Assembly (NCBI GenBank): GCA_963978905.1
Contig: OZ022256.1
Location: 10,089,501-10,153,500, forward strand
Length of the DNA: 64,000 nucleotides
Direction of reading: 5' to 3'
Source: Trichostrongylus colubriformis
Lineage: Eukaryota; Nematoda; Chromadorea; Rhabditida; Trichostrongylidae
Below the pieces are notes generated by a model. That model was not told the DNA's origin. It saw only the letters and a list, made by a program, of their open reading frames with translations, and made no database searches. Shown piece after piece: positions 22,230-34,592 of the stretch (positions are counted from its first letter, which is position 1; each line of letters starts with the position of its first letter). Both the position numbers and the translations under genes were made by a program.

Positions 22230-22556
22230 GTGTCTGCTCAGGCTCAAAAGGATTTCCCATTTCTGCTTCAGGCTGTTGGAGTTGATTCTGAAGACAATCT
22301 ATATTCAGATGCTTATGAAATGGTGAAGGTGCAGGTAGGCCCAATCACAGCTCTTTTTTTGTCTTCCGATCTCGAGATAACACTCCAAGATTTTCGCATG
22401 CCAGTACTCACAATTGGGCAAGCACTCAGCTTGGATGAAGACTCAGTGTTACCATTCCCGAGCAGAGGAACCCAGTTTTGCGGTGATCGGAAATCTGATA
22501 CCCTGTGTTTTCTTATCCGCTCAACATCGATCCTGGTAGAAGTAGAAGGTAGATAG
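22230..22556 (+). CDS. Unassigned open frame, possible exon
   Basis: 108 codons with an acidic, protein-like composition (PFLLQAVGVDSEDNLYSDAY...ALSLDEDSVLPF). I do not recognise a family. The opposite strand is also open over most of this stretch (22313-22567), which weakens the case. It could be a single exon or old transposon-derived sequence. Confidence 0.2.
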   Translation: MSAQAQKDFPFLLQAVGVDSEDNLYSDAYEMVKVQVGPITALFLSSDLEITLQDFRMPVLTIGQALSLDEDSVLPFPSRGTQFCGDRKSDTLCFLIRSTSILVEVEGR

Positions 22557-22799
22557 AGTACTGGCAAATGTTGGCGTAGCGGATGGGCCCGTCAAGCCTC
22601 GCACTGATGAAAGGGGCTATGAAGATTCCATATCTTTCTCCACACACGTACGTTATAGATGCAATGGAGAGTTTTCTATCGACCCATAATCCTAGTACCT
22701 TCTCCCCCCCCACCCCCCCCCCCCCCCCTCTGAAGCCGCTAAGCGACAGGCCTTTTCGATAGCCATCCTGATGTACTAGGGTCATGATTATGGTCGTAT

Positions 22800-23234
22800 C
22801 TACACATAGGTTCCGGTCCGCAAATGGCTACGTCTGCATGCTGTCCCGTGCCGCAGTGCCTCTTCATTGAAGACATCAGTATGAACATTATAATTCGAAT
22901 CTTTTGAATTACCATTGCCATAGTCTACACTTAAAACAATTAGGGGTAGTGTATCGGTAGTAGTTGCCGGTACAAATACAACGTTTGTCTTGTCCGTGTT
23001 CCCTTCGGCATGCTGCGCTGCTGAATTGGTATTTGCCGAGGCAGTCGATCGTTTCGGCTTTTCATTCAGATGGTGCAAATAATCATTCAGAACGGCTTCT
23101 ATTGTGCAGCTGGAGTTCATATTGTTCATGGGGTGTACTCTGTACTGGGGACTGTTCATTGTCAATAGTCCTTTCACCGCCAAGGAATGACTACACGAGC
23201 AAGCACTATTAGCGGATACCTTCGATGCTGACAA
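22800..23234 (-). CDS. Unassigned open frame, possible exon
   Basis: 144 codons on the minus strand, polar and rich in Asn, Ser and Thr, with no membrane segment or motif I recognise. No matching neighbouring exon could be joined with confidence. Confidence 0.2.
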   Translation of the reverse strand: MSASKVSANSACSCSHSLAVKGLLTMNSPQYRVHPMNNMNSSCTIEAVLNDYLHHLNEKPKRSTASANTNSAAQHAEGNTDKTNVVFVPATTTDTLPLIVLSVDYGNGNSKDSNYNVHTDVFNEEALRHGTACRRSHLRTGTYV

Positions 23235-25338
23235 CGCGATCGATTACTTTTTTTCGGAATCGATGTCATGCAAAGTATGTCAATCAATGCAATTCCGTTG
23301 ACTTTTTCACGTACAAGGTGCTATCAGTCCGATTGATAACAGCAATGACTGTAACCTTGGATCATTCTCGCAAATGTGGGTTTCAATCAAGAATGGTTCA
23401 GAGTTTGCGTGACCCAACCAAAACACCGTAGGTATAGGGTTTTGCAGTAAGTGAATATAGACCATTTCACGAACCCAGAGAAATCGTCCACGGAAATTCT
23501 ATGACTGCAGTTAACTGTAAAATCACTTTCATAGATACACCAATGTATTCGCAGTTCTTACTTTTTCTTTACCTATCTCGGTGCATTTAACGTGATGCGT
23601 GATGCGCAATCGTGAGCCATGCCATCTCTCCTCGCGCAAAGAAATTGATTCACTCATCCCACAGCTCTTTTCCCTTCAGCCACGATCAAAAACACACCAC
23701 AGCGAATTTTTACCTGTCTCATAACAGCTTCTGGAAGCGGCATGGAGGCGTGAAAATAGAGCGGAAGTATAACATAGTTCAAGAAATAGTAGTAGCTGAA
23801 AATTCACGAATTCAGCAACCATAACCGTTAATGAGAACGTGATTCTATCCTGGAACCTCTTTTAGATTTTTTCAAGGCACATCACGCAAAAAATCGTAAG
23901 CGTCATCGTGCTCATTACTAGCACCAGGGTTTGTGATTCACTCGCCAGAGAAGAAAGAACGAACAAAAAATTCCGGAAACAATAAAACTAAGGCCCGTTT
24001 ACCTATGTCTTCGTGCGAGGATGTATATTGTTAGGACAGAAACACCGCGCGGCCGTGCGGCGTGCGACGATCGCGCACTGTCCTATTCCGATTGGGACAG
24101 CGCGTTTGCTCCAGAGCTACAGTGCTCGCAGAGGAAAACGAGAATGGTGGAGAGTGAATTGAAACCCCAGGATCCTAGTGCACACCGTACTTTGTACAAT
24201 AGGTACAGGTCATCGCACTCTCTACTTGTGCATTGGCTTTGGTAAGTACGCAGTCCGCCAGCGATGACGACTTTATTCCCGTTTAGACGTCCTGACATCA
24301 TTATTTCCAGGCCACATTACCTTGCTTGTGTGCAAAATTAGTTAATAGCGATGTTCTGCATCGAACGATGTCGTCGTCATTCGCCGTAAACAAAAGTTCT
24401 TACTGAATTATGTGACTTCACTGTCCAATGCAACGAACCACGTCATTATAGAAGCTTTGCATTCAGACACAGTTCAGGCTGGACTTCTTGAAAACCACAA
24501 AACACTCTGTATTCCTACACTCAAGTGTATATTTTTCCCAAGCCTCACTTCAGGAAGGGAGGGACTTTCCCTCAAATCAAGGCTTAGGCTAAAAACCTAG
24601 GTAAAAATAGCTTCGGACACCGGGCTTAGTCTACTGGCCCTCCCCCACAACTACATAAGAACATAAAAATCTTGGGATATGAAAAAAAGATATAAAGGTC
24701 ATGATACGGATAAACGGCCACTGATGCAGTGAAGGAAGAGGTTGCTCCAATTAGAAACGGGCGACTCGTACGCGAACGTCGCGGGCGCAACGCCGCATCG
24801 CCATTTTCTGTTCTAGCGACATAAACCCCCGTGCGAGTACTGCACCCTAGAAACGCGTCTCAAGTTCGTGATATTGTTCGAATTTCAACCGTGTTACTTG
24901 TTTCACACAGCTAACATTGTCTTCACCATGAGAATTTCTCTCTTATCGTAACTTGTATGACAGTTCGCCCGGTTCGGAAGCTTTTTTCGTCACCTAAACT
25001 CCACGCTGGAGATCGGCTCGTCCAATGCCAGGAGTGATTCGGTTAAGTGGGCACGACTTGGCGGAGTTCGAGCGATCATAGCTAGGATGCACGACGACGC
25101 CGCAACAAGGATACAGTTCGAGCAGTTACTCAGTAGTGTGTATCGTTGGGTTAACATTTCAAAAGGCCACACGCGGTGGAAGGCGCAGCGTAGTCAAGGC
25201 TCTTCTTGCGTCGAGAAGATGAGTGATTAATACATATAATTATCGCATAATGTGCCTTCAATAGATAGGTTTTGCATAATATCAGACGATAGAAGGAAGA
25301 AAGAATTCCGAATGCCTGATTTTCAATTTTTTGAATTC

Positions 25339-25677
25339 TTATTCAGTCGGCGAGAAAAAGTTGAATAAGGTTTCGATGACCACCTCGCTTTTGGATGAAG
25401 GCATATCCACGATGATCTGAGTTCTCGTGTATAGTAGAGGTTCTGAATGAGTCACTTCTACTCGGTGAGGGTCCCGTGAAATCGGACCAGGTTCACCACT
25501 TTGAGGTTGGACCGCCCATAATTCGATGTCCCCCATTTCTCGTCCCTCTCTTTCTAGCTTCTTTTGCGTAGTTTGTTGTCGAATTTTTTTGAAAGTACAA
25601 CTCGCAACAATCAGGTTAGTATCCTTGGAGTAGTAAATCCTAAGGCAGCTATCGAAATGGCACCTTTTTTGCGCCAC
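25339..25677 (-). CDS. Unassigned open frame, possible terminal exon
   Basis: 112 codons ending in a stop at 25339-25341; the composition is plausible for protein (KLEREGREMGDIELW; HSEPLLYTRTQIIVDM) but no family is recognised. It has the look of a beta-rich C-terminal exon. No convincing upstream exon was identified. Confidence 0.25.
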   Translation of the reverse strand: MAQKRCHFDSCLRIYYSKDTNLIVASCTFKKIRQQTTQKKLEREGREMGDIELWAVQPQSGEPGPISRDPHRVEVTHSEPLLYTRTQIIVDMPSSKSEVVIETLFNFFSPTE

Positions 25678-27424
25678 ACGGATTATACCTGCTCGACTAC
25701 TCCGACCACGTCCACTTTGCTCAGCTGAGCAATGAAGGGTTCAATGGATTCGACTCATTGAATGCAATGTGTGTCTTTAAAGACGCGCACAACGGTGAGT
25801 GGTGGAAGCAGAAAGCGCCTACAGATACTCCTCGCATTCCTCACTTTTTCCCTGAGTGTTTAGCCCAATGTCGCAATGTAGCTTCATATTTATGATATTT
25901 ACACAAACAGAATTTGTATTGCCTTTAACTTTTGAAGGAACATTCCCGAAATAAATGAAACTGGTAATGAATGAAGGAAAAAATGACAGTTTACGTGATC
26001 GTAGTCTGTAGATGTAATGAATGACAGTGAGGGACATTAAAAGTGACGATGGTCAGTTTCTGTGTACATAATGTTGTGTTCGGTTGGGCGAAGGATAGAT
26101 TTTTCACACGGCAGCCAAAATTCCGTAGGTTAAACAGGTCGAGTATCTGTGCAATAACTCACCATAAAACGACTATGCATGCAATAATCACATCGCGAAG
26201 TACCGTGATTCTTTCCCGGCGTTGAACTCGTGCTTTTTTACTTGGGATTGGAGATTCTCTTGTCCAGTAGTCCAATTCTTTACTTATCTGAATGTGTAAT
26301 CATCACCGATGTCGAACACTAACGTGACAAGAGAACTGGAACAAGAAAGGAAACAAATTAGGAAGCACAGCTCCAAAGAAATCGATTAACAAATTTAAAC
26401 GATTATCTTGCCCCTCCTGTGGCTGAAAAATCCTGAACCTTAGTAACTGACCTCTTTCTGCAGCATAAATACCCAATTATCTTACAAATCCTTAATGAGT
26501 CAGGGGAGACAAAGCGGTAGTTCCCAGTTGTAGCTCACAGATTGATTAACTGTGTGTTCGATGAACGTAAACATGAGGAACAAAAGTTGAAACGAAAGTA
26601 AAGATGCAAAGTAGTGCCATAGTGAAAAAAGAAATGAGCTGTCGAAAACAGGAAAATATCTATTTTCCACTGAAATGTCCATTCCAACCGCTTGTTGTGA
26701 GCGCGGACGTATGAAGTAGCGAACAGTGCCCCGTAGATCTGTGATGTGGGGCGTTCGTGCTAATACTGTGAGAGCAAGCAGATACGGTGAAAGGGACCGG
26801 AGGAGAAGGCTCACATTGCGCGTAGGAAATCCTAGATGAAAGCGCTGATTACAGGCTGTGGACGGAACGGCACGAAGGCGAGGCATTGAAGAATGTACAA
26901 CGACCGGCAGGCGGCGGCCGACCACGGGGTTCGCTGGAAGTGGCCTCGGCCCAGTGCAGCCTCTGTTCAGTGCTCGACTCCGACGACGAAGACCGTACTT
27001 CATATTACCGCATATTCGTGTGCTATATGTTTGTTATAATAAATAGTATTATACTGCTTGTTCTTCATCCCCTCAAACTACACTATATATATTCGACGCG
27101 CTCATTCTTGCAGGGAGCTAGGGCACGGGGAAGGGTTTTCTGCAGGCTGCTTCAGATATTTGCTGATTGTTAAGAGCTAAATCACATATTGTTGCTGGTA
27201 CCGCTTAGATTTATCTATATTATATGACGCCACAGTATTAATTACCACGCTGTCTTTACCCACTGTAACAAAAAATCTTCGTTCAGTCCATCACGCTGGG
27301 AATTTCCAGAGTTTCATGGACGACCTGTGCATTATTGCATAGGGTCCACTACAAATACTGGATTTTTAAACTCTACTGATAGCTGTGATTTAATTTCCTA
27401 AAATCAATTTTTGATAGACTTTCG

Positions 27425-27645
27425 TACCTTCGATATGTATGTTGGACACGCGGACATGTTCGTTGCGGAAACAAGAAAGTATCTTGTGTTTTTTGTTTTA
27501 ACTGTAAAAGACATTGCTCTGGAATTTTCTTCTGTACCGTCTTCTTCTTCTGCTGCATGTCCATAAGTAATGTCAAGTGTCGATGATGGCTGGAAAACAC
27601 GATAATGTACCGATTGGAAGGACGCAGAATTCAACTGTCTGTGAA
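27425..27645 (-). CDS. Unassigned candidate exon
   Basis: On the minus strand an AG at about 27640 opens a frame (NSASFQSVHYRVFQPSST...RYFLVSATNMSACPTYISK) that closes on a GTACGA donor-like site near 27425. No family recognised and no partner exon found. Confidence 0.2.
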
Positions 27646-27778
27646 GTCCCACACACCTTCCGTAATGTGAGCGTTAGAAGACCAGAATTTTCACTGAAGT
27701 TCACACTGTCTAAAACAATCAGTGTAACAGATCTGTGAACAAAATCAACAGTAGAACATATTGAAGTAGTTACATATA

Positions 27779-28669
27779 TTAGGTTGTAAGGGAAGTTCTG
27801 GCCGTTTTTTTTTGCGTCTACAACATAAATTTAAATCTCAGAGCGCGTCAACTTGAATCAGCTAACATATAGTGCTCTTTAGATGAATAAAGAGTTGCTC
27901 TTTCTAAATATATGTTTTATTTGGAATGCCACAAGGTTTCCGAATTATTAAAGAAATTTTAAAGTATTGCGAAAATGGCACTTTTTAGATGACTTCACCT
28001 GAGTTCTTGCTTAGCCGAGTCCCAGCGAAAGTGACCACAAATGTGACTGCTGCAAGGGGAGGGGGTGAAGTATGGGATTAAACACTTTGTCCTCGGTTTC
28101 TGAAGTGCAGGAATGAGAACGAGTTGTCGAATCTTCAATTGATTCAATCGCTTCAACAGAAACGGCAGAAAGCCATGAGTGCCCATACATGCAGGGGATG
28201 TCCAAAAGTAATCGCCCTCAACACACAAACCTGTTAACCACCTCAAGTAGCCTTGATTCGGAAAAACACAAAAAGTGGGTGCCGAGGAACCCCTTAGAGC
28301 ACTATGCGCAAGCGCATTTTCCACAAATCCTCTTCCAGTAATTGAACAGTTGCCTGCTTAAGCGCTTAGTCGTCCATCATATTCACCATATCTAGCGCTA
28401 ACTCTATCCCGCTTTCCCAAACATTAAACAGCTTTTCAGCAGCAGTTTGCTCAGAAAGAATGGTGATGTGAAGTCGACTTTTTTTGATTTCGCGCTAAAT
28501 AAATCATCGGCCCTTGATCAGAATGAAATGTTCAAAAATTCGTGATATTGCCAAAAGTGTAGCGAATCGAATGGTGGTTATTCTGTGAGAATAGATGCAG
28601 TCTGAGCCGAGTTATGATCTCCCGAAGTTTAAATTGCGAAAACCGGCCAAAACTTTTCTTACAACCCAA
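27779..28669 (-). mobile_element. Degenerate mariner-like element (891 bp)
   Basis: The ends are inverted copies: TTAGGTTGTAAGGGAAGTTC at the left and, reversed, TTGGGTTGTAAGAAAAGTTT at the right, both continuing into TGGCCG. A TA lies just outside the left end. Minus-strand fragments match the C-terminal part of mariner transposases: SEQTAAEKLFNVW at about 28430-28465 and GYLRWLTGLCVEGDYF at about 28220-28270. The frame is broken and the catalytic DD(34)D region was not found, so this is a dead, probably internally deleted, copy. Confidence 0.65.
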
Positions 28670-30325
28670 CATAATATGTTTATGCTGGAGATACCGTGAA
28701 TGTTGAGAAGCGAAAATCGTTTCTCACCGCCTTCCGGAACTTGCAGTTTTCCCTCATTGTTCATTTTATCTTGTAGAGGCTTACTGGAGTCTGTCGTGAA
28801 CAATTTGTATCGTAGGTACTCGATACGCTTAGGAGGCTTGATGGTTAGTGTAGGAAGCTCGGTCGCGTTTATTGATTCTGAAAGATTATTAGGTCATCCC
28901 TCCGATAGCGAGAGAGCCGAGGATTCCCGTGTGAGGGAATCAAGAACGACTCACGTTAGAAAGGAGAACATCAAGTCGAGCTAGAGCACCGGATTAATGG
29001 GATCTCGAGACGAACAGTGTTCGAGGCAGTGCCTAATTCTGGGCGTAACTCCTTCAGGACCCAGCGGTCCCTTTTGCGCCACGAACTCTAGCTAGCACCC
29101 ATCGCGTGGTGCGCCATTTGCGGCCACATGCGGATATTTTCTATGGCACACCTGACATGAGCATTACCCTACTCACGCATACCCTGTTCACTGTTCTTGT
29201 ATGAGGACTTCAGGACTTTCGCGTAGCAGTTTCAAATTGGTACTCTCAAACAAGGGAACGGTTGGGGAAGTTTGTGTTCATGTTTGGTCTATTAGAATGG
29301 TTCGACTTTAGGAATATCCTTTTGTTTCACTTCCTCCCCACCATTCAGTCGCAGGAAAAGAGAGAGTGAACGCCAGTAAACGACGACTTTGCTCATGATG
29401 TTCAACCCTTGATCTCGGCCAACAGAGGGTCGTGTTCAGCGGTTCAAAGAAGTTTTGTTAGAAACTGCAGCAGTCGAGACCTAACTTTTTTAGGTGCCCA
29501 TTTTCCTAGCATACTTCCTATTTGAGGAGAACCCATCCCTCTTTCTCATCGCAGCGCATCTGGCTCCTTACCTGTGCATGGTACCTACTCCTTTTGCTGT
29601 GAGAGGGGCAGGTGACGTACTTGCGTGCGCGCCCCCCTAACCGCTTAGGGTCTCCTACTTCGAGTGCGCGTAATCACTGGAAAAAGGATTGACGAACGCC
29701 TTCGCGGTACCGTATGTAATAATGAGAGGACATCACAACGGTCCTTGGTAGAAAAGTACAGTGAGCATTTCTTGTGCTTGCACAAAAATAGAACATTTCC
29801 ACTATATGAATGCTCACCACTTTCGTTGATATTAGATGATATGGTACTAGTTGATACTGTGGTTGTTGATTCATCTTTCCGTGGTGGATCATCTTTTCGT
29901 AGGACAATCGCGTTGTTCAGCAATTGTAAATGTTGTAGTAAATCTGGTGGGCACCAACGATCGAGGAAAGTTATAATTATTCTGTAATGAAATACGGGTA
30001 TAACACAATTCGCTGTTGACTTCTCCTTTATTAATTTAGAAAAGTTTTCGCGAGGTGCTGCATGCTACCAAATCGATACTCACTAGGTCTGTGTATTCCA
30101 CCAATAAAGGACAAACCAGCCCATTACCGACTTCTTTCACGTGTCTTACAGTCCATTTCCCGACGGCTGGCAGGGCGAAGTCTACGGACTTGTTTCGATC
30201 TCTCTCACCCCGCCACACACTCTCACTTAACTCTGTAGGCCACGCCCTGCCAGCCTTCGCGATTTGGACTGTACATAAAATTAGTAACTTATGCGAAGCA
30301 CGATTCCACTCTGGTATCCCTTAAT
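28670..30325. other. No recognised gene
   Basis: Only short frames without family motifs or supporting splice sites. A minor G-rich and C-rich alternation is seen around 29600-29645. Confidence 0.45.
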
Positions 30326-31577
30326 ACAGTTAGTGCCGTAAGAGTGTTAAAAATCGCGTTCTCGCGTTTTTTATCGTTTTTTCGCCATAAATCGATTGAT
30401 ATTGATTATTTTTACTGAACCTATATATGTTTTAGAATCAGCGCCAAGCTCTACAAGATGGTACCACAATTTTTTGATTTTCTCAAGTTCGGAACTAGGA
30501 TATTTTTTCAAATTCAGAAAGGTTTGAGGGAAAATTTCCTCGAAATTTGATGAACTGGCAGCGAAGTCTTTTCAAATCTCTGATCTACGTTCACAGCTCT
30601 GTAGGTATTTCAGAGTTTTACTCATTTCAGACGAACCCCTGTCCCTTGGTGTGGTCCTAAACAGTGCCTCCGTGTATACACCCTTGAAAAAAACCACCTC
30701 TTAACTCATTTTCAAGCGCAGATTTCCCAATAAAATGTACACCGTTGGATTCCCCAGGGAAAATGCTATCGAATGATATATAAAAACCTTGGTGTTCATA
30801 AAATTCTTATTTTCCTCATTTCCAGCCTTTTCCTTTTGTCAATCGACTTCCCAAGCTCTAGTCCGCCGCATCGATCGACGTGCATGGCCATGGGAAAGCT
30901 GTGGCGCCATCGTGACGTCCCCGCGCTTTCCACGTGCACGACCGTGGGAAACTGCTCGGCGCTCCGACGGTATCATCGATCGTGACCGCTCCCCCTCCCA
31001 GCGGAGCAGTCGATGCGGCGGACTAGAGCTTGGGATGTCGATTGACAAAAGGAAAAGGCTGGAAATGAGGAAAGTAAGAATTTTATGAACACCAAGGTTC
31101 TTATATATCATTCGATAGCATTTTTCGTGAGGAGTCGAACGATGTACATTTTATTGGGAAATCTGCGCTTGAAAATGAGTTAGGAGGTGGTTTTTTCAAG
31201 GGTGTATACACGGAGGCACTGTTTAGGACCACACGAAGGGACAGGGGTTCGTCTGAAAAGAGTGAAACTCTAAAGTTCCTACAGAGCTGTGAACGTAGAT
31301 CAGGGATTTGAAAAGACTTCGCTGCCAGTTCATCGAATTTCGAAAAAATTTTTCATCAAACTTTTCAGAATTTGAAAAAATGGCCTAGTACCGAATTTGA
31401 GAAAATCAAAAAATTGTGGTACCATCTTGTAGAGCTTGCGAGCTGATTCTAACAATAAAACATATATAGGTTCAGTAAAAACAGTCAATATCAATCGATT
31501 TATGGCGAAAAAACGATAAAAAACGCGAAAACGCGTTTTCGCGCGATTTTTAACACCACTCTTACGGCGTTAACTGT
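30326..31577. mobile_element. 1.25-kb near-perfect palindrome (foldback element)
   Basis: Left arm 30326-30874 and right arm 31010-31577 are reverse complements along their length with few mismatches. The outer ends are ACAGTTAGTGCCGTAAGAGT and its mirror; the inner ends are CCAAGCTCTAGTCCGCCGCA and its mirror. The 135-bp centre is GC-rich. Open frames in the arms are simply mirror images of each other and are not genes. A diverged half-copy lies at about 59445-59930. No target duplication could be defined, so whether it moved as a unit or arose by inverted duplication is open. Confidence 0.85.
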
Positions 31578-33600
31578 GATGTCATAGGTAACATATCGCA
31601 AGGGGGACACCGAGCTCCCTGGTCAACCCCTGCCAGAGGGCAGTTACCGTAGCTAGTGGATGACTCCATTGCGGGATAGATGCTAGTGCCAAAATGTTGC
31701 AATCAACAGCCAATCCATCTTTACCAGATCACACCATCATGCCAATTTGGGGCGGAATATAGTCTCACATGTGTCACGCACTTCTGGACAATGGAACATT
31801 AGCGTACTTGTTAACCCCATACTTCTCCGAATGGAACATCTATAATTCGAAGTGTCTGTTGACAATGAAATGTCACGACGGAGTGTCCGAGACAGAACAA
31901 GTCGCACGGAAGTTTACGGAGTGCAACCAACTGACCGAAGTCGCCTATGGAAGCAGAGTGCACTAGGAGGGGAAGTCCTATTTGAGCGACAGTAAGGGGA
32001 GGGGGTCGTACTTGCAGAAGTCAGCCATTATTCTAGGTTAGACGAGAAGATGAAGGGTGGTTTCAGCAAACCGGGCTTTGTCAGAAAATATGATTGCATA
32101 TATCTTGGTTTCTAATTAGATCTGCTACCCTCCCAATTTTTGGAATTTTTGCAGGAGCTGATCTGGCTGCCATGCCTTTCTACGCTTTGTATTATAGAAA
32201 AGATTTATTTAGCTTCGGAAATTAAATATGTTCCTCTGAGAAGTTTCGTAAAACATGTTACGTCCCGGGATGTTTTGTGTACAAGTTATCTTAAGATTGT
32301 ACTCTTTTATATAAATTCTACATAAAGTATTTGTGCTTCTGAAATCTTCCTACGCCGGAGGATATGTTTCATATCAAGATTTCTCTCATGAGAAAAAAGT
32401 TTGTGCGTGCATGTTGCCTTTGTGCCTTAGGTGGGTGCCCTTTACAAGTTTTGATCCGCAGCAGGCTAGGCGGTGCAAGCATAAGTAAAACAGGGCGGTA
32501 GTATTTGTGTCCTTGAGAGGGGAGGGGATCGTAATACAGGCTGCCATTCTCCTCGACGTTTAGGAGTGCCCTGCTGAGGAGACATCCTTGTAGATGCCTT
32601 CGTTAGGCGACTTCAGTCAGTTAGTGGCATAGACGAGCTGTTCACAAAAATTTTCATATTATTCTTGTGTTGCCCTATATGGGTAAGATGTTAGTTAGAG
32701 TAATTAATTCGTTGTCATACTGATTGCATGTCTGCCGAACTTCCTTTAGAAAGTGGAGGTTGAAGCCAGGGACCATAAACATCGTCGCCGTGTGGGGCCG
32801 TTGTGATTTTGATGAAGAAACCGAACTCAAAAGTAGTTGAGGCAGTGCAAATTTGTAAGTAAAACCGGCATATTCGGAGGCTATAATCACGAACAACGAT
32901 TTCCAATGTGCTTGTGGTCCATAATGGAAGTATGTGGTCTGCCATGGAAGAAGAAACCAAGAAAATTCCAGAAACCCACCGAAGGCTGACGATTCTTCCA
33001 TTCTTTGTGTTTTTTTGTGCGTAAGGACGACAATTCACGGTGTTTTAGTATGAGGCCAGATGAGGGAGATGACGAGCAGGGCGATAGGAAACAACGAAAC
33101 TCCGCTCTCATTATGACGATTTGAGGCGGGGTGACAGGCGGAGGGCGTTATGGCGAATGTCTAACAACAAACATACACATGTTCGGATTTCCGCTTACAT
33201 CGACCTGGATGAACAGTTATTTGTATTTGGATATCGCTGTGGTTATTGATGTCAAAAACTTGTCCAGTTCTGTTCAATAATCTCAAAGGATTCAAAGACA
33301 GCTCATTCGCGGGAATGAACCTGAAAATTCTGAAAAATCCTCCTAACTCAGTATATCCCGTGAATGTTTCTCAGAAAATCCTTGAAACAGAGATTTTCGA
33401 AGAAGTTCATATTGAAGGAGATAACGCGCTTTTTTTCTTCAGGAGTACGTACTACACACCATAATGGTGAGCACGATTTCAGTTTATGTTTTGGTTTGGT
33501 GAAATAAAGCCACCCGTCTAAGTTGCTGTAGGATCGCATATGTAAACAACGTTTACGGTGTGTTGCACCTCTGTCGGGTGTGTTCAGCCGCAGTCATACT
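31578..33600. other. No recognised gene
   Basis: Short frames only. A G-rich segment at about 32513-32530 resembles one near 60895-60910, suggesting small dispersed repeats. Confidence 0.45.
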
Positions 33601-33937
33601 TTGCGTAACTGACGCCGGCACCGTTGGCGACCTCGTCAAAATCATTTGCTTGCCGCGGACGACGGCGCCAATCTGATAACTCGTTCTAGTTACACGTCCC
33701 ATATTACAGTGTGATAATCCTGGCAATAGCCAGCGAATTCGAATCTTAGAGTATTGCCAAAAGGTCCAGCGATTACGAAACTACGCTGGGATTCGAACTT
33801 GCTGGCTCACATCACCATCATCATACTGTAATATGGGTAGTTATAATCAACGCGCGTAATCAGACTGACGTCGTCGTCGGCGGCAAGCAATTGATTTCGA
33901 CGTCGTCGCCGCCGGTGCCGGGGCCGGTTACGCAAGC
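33601..33937. mobile_element. CpG-rich inverted repeat (MITE-like)
   Basis: Left arm 33601-33710 and right arm 33825-33937 are imperfect reverse complements: TTGCGTAACTGACGCCGGCA pairs with TGCCGGGGCCGGTTACGCAA, and both arms carry the TTGCTTGCCGC motif and end in CCCATATTACAGT or its mirror. The loop has a minus-strand AGTTCGAATCCCAGC resembling a tRNA B box. Confidence 0.65.
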
Positions 33938-34518
33938 TATGAACGGTATGAACTGTCGCCCCTCTTCGTACGACGCCTGTATCAATAGGAGGTGGGGGAG
34001 GGTGCAACTTGCTAAGAACATGACGTGTATTTACAAAATTGTTGAGGAGTAGTATGTATTACAGGTTCAAACATGTATATAGTGCATGCATGACAAACGT
34101 TATTGTCAAGACATGACACATAAGTCTGAAAAGGCATGTTACTTTTCAAATTTTGACAAGTTGCTCCCCTCCCTCTCCCTTGTTATTTATGTGAAGTTGT
34201 GAAACATTTAAACAGAGACAATTGCTGCTCACACTCTTGTCAGTTTTCCTTCTTCCTCTTTTATTAGAGCTGAAACAAGCACATGATGTATGAAAGAGAG
34301 ATCCTCACGATTTTAGGCTCTATGTTTGTATGATCTAACGATAGAGATGTTCATTAGAAACGGATTCATATCTTATGCCCCATACGCGCTCAATGTGTAA
34401 TGATCGTCACCGAATGCTTCAGCTATGTGTATCCGGATCGGGGATCCGCTCTTCGCTTCCTACTCGGCTTAGACCAACGACTTGGGAAGCCATTTAGAAG
34501 CTGACTAAAGGTGAAAGA

Positions 34519-34592
34519 GGTGTCGGTAGTGTAATGGATTAGCACATATGCCCGGAATGCTTGAAGTGCGGGTTCGAGTCCTGTCCGACTCC
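34519..34592 (+). repeat. tRNA-like sequence (tRNA-derived repeat or pseudogene)
   Basis: GGTAGTGTAATGGATTAGCA resembles an A box with its D arm, and GCGGGTTCGAGTCCTGT resembles a B box with a T arm; the outer bases GGTGTCGG and CCGACTCC can pair with one mismatch. The anticodon arm does not fold cleanly, so I do not call a functional tRNA. Such A/B-box sequences are typical of tRNA-derived SINEs. Confidence 0.45.

Larger units (their letters stand above)
20915..27778. other. Intergenic DNA with a few unassigned open frames
   Basis: No gene can be called here. The frames worth noting are listed separately at low confidence (22230-22556, 22800-23234, 25339-25677). It also holds a long C tract at about 22705-22735, a sequence resembling the 59331-59407 MITE at about 24024-24110, and MITE-related DNA at 24980-25265. 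The 167-codon frame 26500-27003 (minus) has no family motif. Confidence 0.45.

Noticed and set aside
26500..27003. 167-codon minus-strand frame as a gene
   Set aside because: No family motif, low-complexity ends, and a competing plus-strand frame over the GC-rich half; left as intergenic.
30773..31111. Mirror-image open frames of 90-99 codons
   Set aside because: They are the two arms of the palindrome read on opposite strands, not genes.
34519..34592. Functional tRNA gene
   Set aside because: A and B boxes are present, but the anticodon arm and acceptor stem do not fold properly; kept only as a tRNA-like repeat.
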